A stretch of DNA of 28,882 nucleotides from Gammaproteobacteria bacterium (GTDB taxonomy: Bacteria > Pseudomonadota > Gammaproteobacteria > Nitrosococcales > Methylophagaceae): contig NVVP01000014.1 of the NCBI GenBank assembly GCA_002402245.1, positions 1-28,882 on the forward strand, in the 5' to 3' direction. This document shows, piece by piece, positions 7,899 through 15,043 of this stretch. Both the position numbers and the translations under genes were made by a program. The notes under the pieces were generated by a model that did not search any database, was not told the origin of the DNA, and saw only the letters and a list, made by a program, of their open reading frames with translations. How positions within the stretch are numbered: the stretch's first letter is position 1; each line of letters opens with the position of its first letter.

Positions 7899-8597
7899 AT
7901 GGAAAGTACAATCAATGAAATGACAATATGGGGCTTAGTAGCTGATGCTAGCCTCTTAGTTAAAATAGTAATGCTCATTCTAGTTAGTGCATCAATGTTA
8001 AGTTGGTATCTAATTATCTGGCGTTCTAGTGAGCTAAGTCGATTAGAGAAACATAATAGCCAATTTCATAAAAAATTTAGGCAAACAGCTGATTTAGATA
8101 GTTTAAACACCGCTGATAAAAACAAGCCTACTGCAGTTGCCATAGAAGGTATTTTTCAAACAGGATTAACTGAATATAACAGGTACATTATGCTGGGTTC
8201 ACTGTTTCAAGATAAGGTTATTGAAAATGTAGAACGTGCCATGATGGTTAATATTGGTGAACAGGAACTGCAGTTAGAAAAAGGTTTATCTTATTTAGCT
8301 ACCATTGGTTCGGTCAGTCCTTATATCGGTTTATTTGGAACAGTATGGGGAATAATGAACTCCTTTATCGGACTGTCACAAGTAGAACAAGCCACCCTTA
8401 ATACTGTAGCACCTGGTATTGCTGAAGCGTTAATTGCAACAGCCATTGGATTATTTGCTGCTATTCCCGCGGTCGTTGCTTATAACCAATTGAGTAAACG
8501 AGCCGGTGATCTTAGTACACGTTATTATCATTTTGGTAATGAGCTAATTACTCGGCTGGTTCCTCGTCCATCACATTCTGTCACGGATAAAGACTGA
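7899..8597 (+). CDS. exbB: ExbB/TolQ-type proton channel subunit
   Basis: This 232-aa inner-membrane protein of the MotA/TolQ/ExbB family forms the proton channel that energises TonB together with ExbD. A first TM helix lies at about 20-40. A cytoplasmic stretch follows, then the diagnostic block GSVSPYIGLFGTVWGIMNSF at about 135-154 and a last TM with GIAEALIATAIGLFAAIPAV at about 170-190. Two adjacent ATGs occur at 7896 and 7899; AAGGA is 3 and 6 nt upstream respectively, so 7899 is preferred. Its stop overlaps the exbD start by 1 nt (TGATG). Being locked between phytase and PhoX genes suggests a motor dedicated to the operon's own receptor. It is probably not the cell's TolQ, because tolA, tolB and pal are absent. 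Confidence 0.92.
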   Translation: MESTINEMTIWGLVADASLLVKIVMLILVSASMLSWYLIIWRSSELSRLEKHNSQFHKKFRQTADLDSLNTADKNKPTAVAIEGIFQTGLTEYNRYIMLGSLFQDKVIENVERAMMVNIGEQELQLEKGLSYLATIGSVSPYIGLFGTVWGIMNSFIGLSQVEQATLNTVAPGIAEALIATAIGLFAAIPAVVAYNQLSKRAGDLSTRYYHFGNELITRLVPRPSHSVTDKD

Positions 8598-9046
8598 TGT
8601 TACGTAAACCGATGCCAAAATATGCCCCTAAGGCTGAAATGAATGTGGTGCCTTATATTGATGTGATGCTCGTGCTATTAGTCATCTTTATGGTCACTGC
8701 CCCGCTATTAATTCAAGGGGTTAAATTAGAATTACCTAAAGTAGCAGCTAAAGCATTGCCTACCGACAATCAAAAAACAATTCTTACCTTATCTGTTGTG
8801 GCTGATGGCAATTATTACTGGAATGTCGGTGATGAAGTCGATATAAAGTCTCAGTCTGATCAGGCGGTAACATTGGATGAAATGGTCGCTAAAATAGAAC
8901 GCGTTAAGCAGCAAAATAGTGAGTTGATGTTTTTTATCCGCGGTGATAAATCGACCAATTATGTTTCCGTAGTAAAAGCTATTGCTGCTTTGCAAACTGT
9001 AGGCATTACCGATGTTGGTTTAATTACGGAATCTCCAGATGAGTGA
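8597..9046 (+). CDS. exbD: ExbD/TolR-type biopolymer transport protein
   Basis: This 149-aa protein has a short cytoplasmic N-terminus and one TM helix at about 17-40 (NVVPYIDVMLVLLVIFMVTA). The helix carries the conserved proton-path Asp at residue 22. A periplasmic domain follows, with LTLSVVADGNYYWN and the repeat-like end FFIRGDKSTNYVSVVKAI. It partners ExbB in the proton-driven TonB motor. The gene starts inside the exbB stop codon and overlaps tonB by 8 nt, so all three are translationally coupled and likely made in set ratios. The family is secure; the ExbD rather than TolR assignment rests on the adjacent TonB gene. Confidence 0.93.
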   Translation: MLRKPMPKYAPKAEMNVVPYIDVMLVLLVIFMVTAPLLIQGVKLELPKVAAKALPTDNQKTILTLSVVADGNYYWNVGDEVDIKSQSDQAVTLDEMVAKIERVKQQNSELMFFIRGDKSTNYVSVVKAIAALQTVGITDVGLITESPDE

Positions 9047-9842
9047 TGCTGTTTTAACTACTGATTTTTATAGGGCTAGTCACATAGAGCGGTCGCCTAT
9101 TAAAAAATGGGCAGTCGTTCAAGTCAGTTTATTACACGCGGCTGTAGCAGTGTTGCTATTAAATTCGTGGAGCCAGTCAGACAATGCGCCTTTAGCTATA
9201 AAAACCATGAATATTCAAATGTTCACATTAGCTAAACCAGTAGAAAAAAAGCCTATCTCCCCTACTCCTATTATCAAACCTGAACCGGTAAAGAAGGTTG
9301 AGATAAAGGCTGATTTAGCTCCTCCGGTAGTAAAACAAGACTTTGCATTTAAACGTGTTGATAAAGAAAAACCTAAACCGAAACCTGTGATAAAAAAAGA
9401 AATAGTTAAAGCTGTAAAAGAAGTTAAACCAATAATAGCAAAGCCTAAAACCCAAACTACAGATAGTAAAACTACGCCGGTTAAGCAAGTCATTGCCAGT
9501 ACAACGCTTAATCGTAATCAACACGTTTCAGCAGATAACAATCCGAGTAATAAAAAGTCAGTTCCTGTATCCGACAAGGCCTATTTACCCCTTGATAAAC
9601 AAGCACCTAACTATCCTAAAGGTGCCCTGCGTAAAGGATTGGAGGGCGATTGCACGGTGAGTTACACCGTCAATAGTCAAGGTCACACTGAGTCAGCTAA
9701 AGTATTGGCCGGTTGCCACCCTCTTTTTAAACGCACATCACTGGCATCTGCCAAACAATTTCGCTATGAACCACGAATGATTAATGGCAAAGCCATCGCC
9801 GTTCATAATGTTAAAAATACCTTTGAATACCGCATTCAATAA
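9039..9842 (+). CDS. tonB: TonB energy-transducing protein
   Basis: This 267-aa protein has a cytoplasmic N-terminus, one TM anchor at about 24-43 (WAVVQVSLLHAAVAVLLLNSW) and a Pro/Lys-rich periplasm-spanning region at about 65-150 with many KP and EKP pairs. The TonB_C domain is at about 180-267 (APNYPKGALRKGLEGDCTV, VNSQGHTESAKV, ending YRIQ). TonB carries proton-motive energy from ExbBD to the TonB box of outer-membrane receptors. Two Cys (EGDC and LAGC) lie where some TonB_C domains carry a disulfide. It overlaps exbD by 8 nt and precedes phoX by 20 nt. The receptor four genes upstream is the obvious client, though service to other receptors cannot be excluded. Confidence 0.92.
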   Translation: MSDAVLTTDFYRASHIERSPIKKWAVVQVSLLHAAVAVLLLNSWSQSDNAPLAIKTMNIQMFTLAKPVEKKPISPTPIIKPEPVKKVEIKADLAPPVVKQDFAFKRVDKEKPKPKPVIKKEIVKAVKEVKPIIAKPKTQTTDSKTTPVKQVIASTTLNRNQHVSADNNPSNKKSVPVSDKAYLPLDKQAPNYPKGALRKGLEGDCTVSYTVNSQGHTESAKVLAGCHPLFKRTSLASAKQFRYEPRMINGKAIAVHNVKNTFEYRIQ

Positions 9843-9862
9843 CAAAATAACAGATAATCACC

Positions 9863-11845
9863 ATGACATATCTTAAGAAAAATACTGACTTCCATCAACA
9901 GATGTCAGAGCATGATAATACGCCTGTTAACCCTAGCGATAACCAATCATTATCATCACTTAATCTCTCTCGAAGGAAAATTATTAAAGGCAGCCTCACC
10001 GCCGCAGCATTAAATTTTTTAGGATTAGGCTTATCAAGTCAGTTCGCTTTTGCAGCTAACAACTCGGCTAAAGCAGTGACTATTCCTTTTATAGGTTTTA
10101 ACAGTGTTGCTATTCAAACAGACCCTTTATTTGATCAGGTCATAGTAGCAGACGGATACCAAGCTCAAGCCTTTTTTTCATGGGGGGATCCTGTTGTAAC
10201 AGGTGCTGCTAAATGGAACGATGATGCTTCTAATAGTTGGCAAGAGCAGCTAAAACAAGCGGGAGATAATCATGATGGCATGCACTTTTTTGCCTTTCCA
10301 AATGATGACTCTCGTGCTTTATTAGTTATTAATCATGAATATGTTAATCCAACATTACACCCTAATGGCATGACTTATCGTGATGGTAAGCGACCTTTAG
10401 ATGAAGTTAGAAAAGAACAAGCAGCTCATGGTGTCAGTGTGATTGAAATACAAAAAGATAAGCACAATCAGTGGCAGCGAGTTTATCCCTCCAAATATAA
10501 TCGTCGAATATCAACGTTAACAGCCATGTCTATTAGTGGTCCATTAGCTGGCCATGATTTAATGAAGACAATGAATGATCCTGATGGCATTGAGATTATA
10601 GGCACAGTTAATAACTGCTCAAGTGGCTTTACCCCGTGGGGTACTTATCTCGTCTGCGAGGAAAATTGGCACAACTACTTTGTTAATACAGATGTAGATG
10701 ATTATAAGACACGAACATCACATCATCGCTATGGTATATCAACAACAGATAAAGCTAAAAATTACGGTTGGAATACCGTAGAACAACGCTTTGATGCCAC
10801 TCCTAATCAAGAACAAGCTTATCTTGGTTTTGTTAATGAACCTAATCGATTTGGCTGGGTAGTTGAAATTGATCCCTTTGATCCAGATAGTAAGCCAATT
10901 AAACGTACTACAATGGGCCGTTTTTGTCGTGAATGTGTATCTCCCTCCATTGCTGAAAATGGCCAAATGGCTTTTTACTCGGGCGATGATACTCGGGGAG
11001 AATACATCTATAAATTTGTACCTAAACACCGTTTCGATAAAGATAATGTTTTAGAACATAGAGATTATCTTGATCAAGGCACCTTATATGTAGCCCAGTT
11101 AAACGACGATGGCACCGGTAATTGGTTGCCTTTGGTACAGGGTGAAAATGGTGTTGATGCGAGTAATGGATTCTCAAGCCAAGCTGACGTGCTTGTTAAC
11201 GCACGTTCAGCTGCCGATATATTAGGTGCAACCCCAATGGATAGGCCTGAGTGGGCCGCAGTCAATCAACATAATTTAGATGTTTATATTTCACTCACTA
11301 ATAATGATGAACGAGGTGATAAGTTCACCACCAATGCCGCCAACCCAAGGATTGATAATCGTCATGGTCAAATTGTTAAAATAAAAGAACATAATGCCGA
11401 TCCGGCTGCCACTCGCTTTGTTTGGCAGTTATTTTTACTCGCGGGTGAAGATGAAGGTTCAACTGATGAACAAGGCCAGATCATTGCCGATAATTTAGTC
11501 GGTAATATTAAAGGTGATATATTTTCCTCACCTGATGGCCTAGGTATCGATAATGATGGTCGCTTATGGATCATGACAGATTATAACGATGAAGATTCAG
11601 CCATGAAAAATATGGGCTGTAACCAAGTATTATGTGCCAATCCGGAGTCTGGAGAAGTAAAACGCTTTTTAGTCGGCCCCCGTGGATGTGAATTAACCGG
11701 CATTACCTGGAGTTCAGATTACACGGCCATGTGGGTTAACGTTCAGCATCCCGGCATTAGTTTTCCAGCGTCTGACGGCATTACACGTCCGCGTTCAACC
11801 ACAGTATTAATAAGCAAAAAAGACGGTGGTGTTATTGGCTCATAA
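9863..11845 (+). CDS. phoX: PhoX-family (DUF839) Tat-exported alkaline phosphatase
   Basis: This 660-aa protein of the PhoX family cleaves phosphomonoesters in the periplasm or outside the cell using Ca and Fe, so it does not depend on Zn like PhoA. A twin-arginine leader is visible (SRRKIIKG, 36-43, followed by a hydrophobic stretch ending in FAFA near 64). Family hallmarks include NHEYVNP, NCSSGFTPWGTYLVCEEN with Cys252 (probably the metal-bridging Cys), GEYIYKFVPKHRF and DGLGIDNDGRLWIMTDYN. The length fits the family. It is the last gene of the operon, 20 nt after tonB, and ends 7 nt from the convergent tfpZ. It probably removes phosphate from the lower inositol phosphates left by phytase and from other organic esters. 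The gene symbol is by family; orthology to characterised PhoX is not proven. Confidence 0.92.
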   Translation: MTYLKKNTDFHQQMSEHDNTPVNPSDNQSLSSLNLSRRKIIKGSLTAAALNFLGLGLSSQFAFAANNSAKAVTIPFIGFNSVAIQTDPLFDQVIVADGYQAQAFFSWGDPVVTGAAKWNDDASNSWQEQLKQAGDNHDGMHFFAFPNDDSRALLVINHEYVNPTLHPNGMTYRDGKRPLDEVRKEQAAHGVSVIEIQKDKHNQWQRVYPSKYNRRISTLTAMSISGPLAGHDLMKTMNDPDGIEIIGTVNNCSSGFTPWGTYLVCEENWHNYFVNTDVDDYKTRTSHHRYGISTTDKAKNYGWNTVEQRFDATPNQEQAYLGFVNEPNRFGWVVEIDPFDPDSKPIKRTTMGRFCRECVSPSIAENGQMAFYSGDDTRGEYIYKFVPKHRFDKDNVLEHRDYLDQGTLYVAQLNDDGTGNWLPLVQGENGVDASNGFSSQADVLVNARSAADILGATPMDRPEWAAVNQHNLDVYISLTNNDERGDKFTTNAANPRIDNRHGQIVKIKEHNADPAATRFVWQLFLLAGEDEGSTDEQGQIIADNLVGNIKGDIFSSPDGLGIDNDGRLWIMTDYNDEDSAMKNMGCNQVLCANPESGEVKRFLVGPRGCELTGITWSSDYTAMWVNVQHPGISFPASDGITRPRSTTVLISKKDGGVIGS

Positions 11846-11852
11846 CCCTTTA

Positions 11853-12617
11853 TTACGAAGGTTTTCTTAATGGCACCACGATATGATTAACTAGTTCCCC
11901 ATCATGAGTGAACATTAGAATAATAGTGTAATACTTTGATCGTAATGGAAAATAGTCATAATCAGTAATGGTGGTATTAGACTCAGATAAAATAACCATC
12001 AGATCTGACTTCATCTCATTGTTAGCCGTTATAATTTGATTAATATCGACTTGATATGTTCTAACATCATCATAGTTCTGTGCAAGTGAACGGTATAAAT
12101 TTATTTGGTGATGAGGTGGTAAAGCTTGTTCCGCCGAGAGTTTTGCCATTAACATTAACTCTTCGATATCTTTTGGTTTTTTCGCATAGATTAATGGAGG
12201 GGAAATATCACTAAACTGTTTTAAAGAAGATATATCAACGCCTTGCTTAGTTAATGATTCTGCTGGAACAGTTAAGAAACTTTGTTCAAAAAATACAACT
12301 GCTACAGGCCGTTGATTATAGATTGTAGTCACCCCCCATGCTAAGGCTGAAAATTGTAATGCAGCAATAACTATTAAATCACCTACTAATTTAGTCCGTG
12401 TTTTTTTTATATCAAAAATTATGAGGGTTAGCAGTGGACCTAAAACGAGATCAACTCCAGCAACAATTTTTAATCCTTGCCAGCCTCCTCCCGCATTAAA
12501 ATAAGGTGCTGGGAACCAATAAAAAATGAGTACAAATATAACAATACTAAAAATACTCACACTGAGTAAAAAGTGGCTTAAACTTGCTTTGATTCGATTC
12601 AAACGAATTGACTCCAT
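11853..12617 (-). CDS. tfpZ: TfpX/TfpZ-family type IV pilin accessory protein
   Basis: The 254-aa inner-membrane protein has two N-terminal hydrophobic segments (about 12-33 and 45-65), the family block YFNAGGGWQGLKIVAGVDLVLGP split across them, and a third segment (GDLIVIAALQFSALAWGVTTI). A periplasmic-type C-terminal domain follows. Members of this family are encoded beside type IV pilin genes and affect pilus assembly; the exact mechanism is not settled. The gene follows the O-oligosaccharyltransferase gene by 22 nt, in the same direction, completing a pilA-pglL-tfpZ set. I see no strong SD, and translation may depend on the upstream gene. Confidence 0.85.
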   Translation of the reverse strand: MESIRLNRIKASLSHFLLSVSIFSIVIFVLIFYWFPAPYFNAGGGWQGLKIVAGVDLVLGPLLTLIIFDIKKTRTKLVGDLIVIAALQFSALAWGVTTIYNQRPVAVVFFEQSFLTVPAESLTKQGVDISSLKQFSDISPPLIYAKKPKDIEELMLMAKLSAEQALPPHHQINLYRSLAQNYDDVRTYQVDINQIITANNEMKSDLMVILSESNTTITDYDYFPLRSKYYTIILMFTHDGELVNHIVVPLRKPS

Positions 12618-12639
12618 AAAATAACAATATTTTGAGAGA

Positions 12640-14346
12640 TTAACTGCATTTTAGCTCTCGATTAAGTTCAAGTAGTTTTTTATTTTGAGGGTAAAGAAAT
12701 AAGCCCCTATTTAAACTAATACACGCTTTTTCAGCTTCACCTAAATAGTTGTACGAATTTACAAGAAACTCTTGAATAACATAATCAGGATGCAAGAGAA
12801 GATAGGATTCAGCCCACTCAGAAAAAACTTTTACCTTTTCTGTTTCATTGTAAGCAATACTAGATACTCCTGACATAGCCATTATTGACCTCTCAGCATA
12901 ATCGTTAAAATAAATATTATGTAATGCATTAGTTAATACGTGTACATTTCCCGTTGTACCTTTCTGATAGCTAACAATATCTTGATTAACATTTAGACTA
13001 TTGACAAGAAAAACACTACTAATAATTGAAATAAAAACCGCGCTAATTTTCAGTCCTTGGCTAAATATTCGGCTTATACCTAAATTACGCGTAATCGTAT
13101 TATGTCTTAATATTATAAACAGTAAAATTAAAAATAAAAACCAATGTAGTGCTGATAAATAAAAGGGTAGCTCGACTTGGGTATGAAGGCTGATAGGCAA
13201 CAGTAATGCACTATAACTAATACCTCGAGACCAGCCAGTAGAAATTAGCGCAAGAACTATAATAATAGCACTTGTGATAATCCCTATAAATGTAATCACT
13301 CCTCCCTCAATCATCCAAAATAAAAATTCATTATGAGGATGGTTAATAATGGAGATTTTAGATAAACCTGATTGTGGGTGTAAGGATAAATAGTTTCCTC
13401 GTTTCTCAACAAATACTCTTTTAAAGCTACCTATACCATACCCCGTTAATGGACTTTCTTTAATCAGTTCAACTGATGCAGTATAAATTCCCATTCTAGC
13501 ACTTGAGTATGGGTCCAGTGTTGTACCTATTTTTTCAGTTAATAATTCAGACTTACCATTGCCAAGGTAGCCCCCACCTATAAAAGCTAAAATGACAATA
13601 CTCGTTATCCATTTTCTCCGATAGAGTTGTGGCCAACGAGCGATAACTATAACTAGAAATCCAACACTAACTGATAATATACCTACTCGAGAAGCAGATA
13701 ACATAATGGTATAAGAAGCCAGGCCAATTGTTAAAATATACAATGCTGTAGTCCAATTGAAACAAAAGGTTTTACTAGGACGTGATAGTAAATACAAGGA
13801 AATTAATATTCCTGTTGCACTATAACTAGCATTGGTATTAATTTGTTGGAACATGCCTGCTGGGCGACCCTGGTTTGCCGAAGGGAAAAAATCTAAAATT
13901 AGTTCAGGAAAATGGATTTGTGATGCACTTATTAAAGTATTAAAAAATACGGATAAGACGATAAAAGTTAATATTAACCTAACGTCTTTTTCTTTAAAGT
14001 TATATTGAAATAAAGAAAGTAGAAAACTTATTCCACCAATAATAAACAATATACGAAATAACCAATTAATAGGCTGTTCTACTCCCGCAATAAAACTACT
14101 TAAAAATATAGCTATAGGTAGAGCAAATAATCCCGCATAATATTTTGGAAGAACTAATTGTTGATGAAGAGACAACTTAAATAATGTGAAACTAATAAAA
14201 AAGCAGATAACTAACCAGGCAATAATATTACGAGGTAAAAATAACCCTTCACCACCAATATTATACTGAAAGAAAAAAAGAGAAAATAAAAATAAGGTTG
14301 CCAGTAAAAATAATGCTAATAGCTTAGTTGAAATAAATGATTTCAT
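12640..14346 (-). CDS. pglL: PglL-family O-oligosaccharyltransferase (Wzy_C), probably pilin-glycosylating
   Basis: The 568-aa polytopic inner-membrane protein has about a dozen hydrophobic segments. The PglL-type N-terminal motif GRPAGMFQQINTNA begins at residue 160. The Wzy_C/O-ligase signature NHPHNEFLFWMIEGG lies at 335-349, with His336 and His338 in the catalytic-type loop. The enzyme moves an oligosaccharide from undecaprenyl pyrophosphate to Ser/Thr on proteins at the periplasmic face. A C-terminal soluble tail at about 450-568 looks TPR-like. The adjacent pilin gene points to pilin as a substrate; O-antigen ligase (WaaL) activity is the main alternative but fits the location poorly. 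The gene lies beyond the pilA terminator, so its expression from the pilA promoter would be by readthrough. Confidence 0.87.
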   Translation of the reverse strand: MKSFISTKLLALFLLATLFLFSLFFFQYNIGGEGLFLPRNIIAWLVICFFISFTLFKLSLHQQLVLPKYYAGLFALPIAIFLSSFIAGVEQPINWLFRILFIIGGISFLLSLFQYNFKEKDVRLILTFIVLSVFFNTLISASQIHFPELILDFFPSANQGRPAGMFQQINTNASYSATGILISLYLLSRPSKTFCFNWTTALYILTIGLASYTIMLSASRVGILSVSVGFLVIVIARWPQLYRRKWITSIVILAFIGGGYLGNGKSELLTEKIGTTLDPYSSARMGIYTASVELIKESPLTGYGIGSFKRVFVEKRGNYLSLHPQSGLSKISIINHPHNEFLFWMIEGGVITFIGIITSAIIIVLALISTGWSRGISYSALLLPISLHTQVELPFYLSALHWFLFLILLFIILRHNTITRNLGISRIFSQGLKISAVFISIISSVFLVNSLNVNQDIVSYQKGTTGNVHVLTNALHNIYFNDYAERSIMAMSGVSSIAYNETEKVKVFSEWAESYLLLHPDYVIQEFLVNSYNYLGEAEKACISLNRGLFLYPQNKKLLELNRELKCS

Positions 14347-14381
14347 AATGATAAGTCAGAAATAAACATAATTTATATAAA

Positions 14382-14408
14382 AAAAAGCCCCGTCAAACGG
14401 GGCTTTTT
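14382..14408 (-). terminator. Rho-independent terminator between pilA and pglL
   Basis: The stem GCCCCG (14387-14392), loop TCAAA and CGGGGC (14398-14403) are flanked by a run of A on the left and T on the right. The hairpin therefore has a U-tail on either strand. On the minus strand it lies just after the pilA stop and before pglL, which would keep pilin mRNA abundant and reduce downstream expression. Confidence 0.92.
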
Positions 14409-14436
14409 AAAGTTATGAGTTAATCTTTAGTTGAGA

Positions 14437-14859
14437 TTAACATAAACCATTTGTTAAGCATGTGCTACTAGTGTTTAAGCTCCAACGAATACCACCGTTG
14501 ATAATTTCAGCATCTAGCTGATAGTCAGATGCTGGGATTAAGTTTTGTGAGTCAGCAGTAATTTTTCCGTTCAATACCGCAACTGTGTCAACAAACTCAC
14601 CAACAGAGCTACCGTTAACAAGAGCTGCAGGAATGCCAAGAGCTCCGGCATCTAGACTGTCGGTATCAGTTACACCACGGGCTTGAACAGCAATTTCCAT
14701 CGCTGTTTTATAGGTTGTTGTCGCTAAAATAACTTCAGTAAATTTAGCTTTGTTGGTATATGTTTGGTAAGCAGGCAATGCAATTGCTGCAAGAATACCG
14801 ATGATCGCGATTACGATCATTAATTCGATTAGTGTAAAACCTTGTTGGACTTTTTTCAT
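14437..14859 (-). CDS. pilA: Type IV major pilin PilA
   Basis: The 140-aa prepilin has a 7-residue leader (MKKVQQG) cut by PilD before F8. The class-IVa sequence FTLIELMIVIAIIGILAAIA with Glu at +5 follows. The globular head is small, and the last seven residues form a short Cys-bounded loop (C134 and C140), the second Cys being the final residue. AAAGGA lies 8 nt before the ATG. A sigma-54-type promoter lies about 58 nt upstream, the usual control of pilA by PilR in gammaproteobacteria. The following genes encode a glycosyltransferase and TfpZ, so the pilin is likely glycosylated. It lacks a C-terminal Ser, the site used by Pseudomonas TfpO, so glycosylation would be elsewhere, for example in the Ser/Thr-rich NTSST before C134. 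Confidence 0.95.
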   Translation of the reverse strand: MKKVQQGFTLIELMIVIAIIGILAAIALPAYQTYTNKAKFTEVILATTTYKTAMEIAVQARGVTDTDSLDAGALGIPAALVNGSSVGEFVDTVAVLNGKITADSQNLIPASDYQLDAEIINGGIRWSLNTSSTCLTNGLC

Positions 14860-14916
14860 GTTAATTTCCTTTGAGTTTATAAAAGTCAGCAGATGTATTT
14901 GCCTCGCAAGGTTTAA

Positions 14917-14932
14917 AGCAGATGCTGTGCCA
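14917..14932 (-). promoter_or_regulatory. Sigma-54 (RpoN) promoter of pilA
   Basis: On the minus strand TGGCACAGCATCTGCT (14932 down to 14917) matches the -24/-12 consensus TGGCAC-N5-TTGCW with one mismatch, and the GG and GC dinucleotides are correctly spaced. The predicted start is near 14906, giving a leader of about 47 nt to pilA. Confidence 0.8.
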
Positions 14933-14996
14933 ACTATAAGCTATTGTTTTTTATAACCAGCATGGCTTTCCATGTATGGCTATGGTGATTTTTAAG

Positions 14997-15027
14997 TCAC
15001 AAAGTGACGTTTAGGGTCACTTTGTGA
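14997..15027. repeat. 12-bp inverted repeat upstream of the pilA promoter (enhancer site or rapA terminator)
   Basis: TCACAAAGTGAC (14997-15008), a 7-nt loop and the perfect complement GTCACTTTGTGA (15016-15027) lie between the rapA stop and pilA. Each arm is itself a small dyad around AAA or TTT. There is no T-run on either strand, so a classic intrinsic terminator is unlikely. The distance of about 90-120 nt upstream of the predicted pilA start fits a binding site for a sigma-54 activator. Confidence 0.5.
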
Positions 15028-15043
15028 ATCCAGTTTCAACCTT

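Noticed and set aside
7896..9842. tolQ-tolR-tolA cluster instead of exbB-exbD-tonB
   Set aside because: The third protein has a TonB_C domain and a Pro/Lys-rich spacer, tolB and pal are absent, and the genes sit between phytase and phoX.
10739..11029. Antisense reading frame of 96 codons inside phoX, and similar ones in tonB, rapA and ppk1
   Set aside because: Low-complexity or implausible proteins without SD, fully inside well-supported genes on the other strand.
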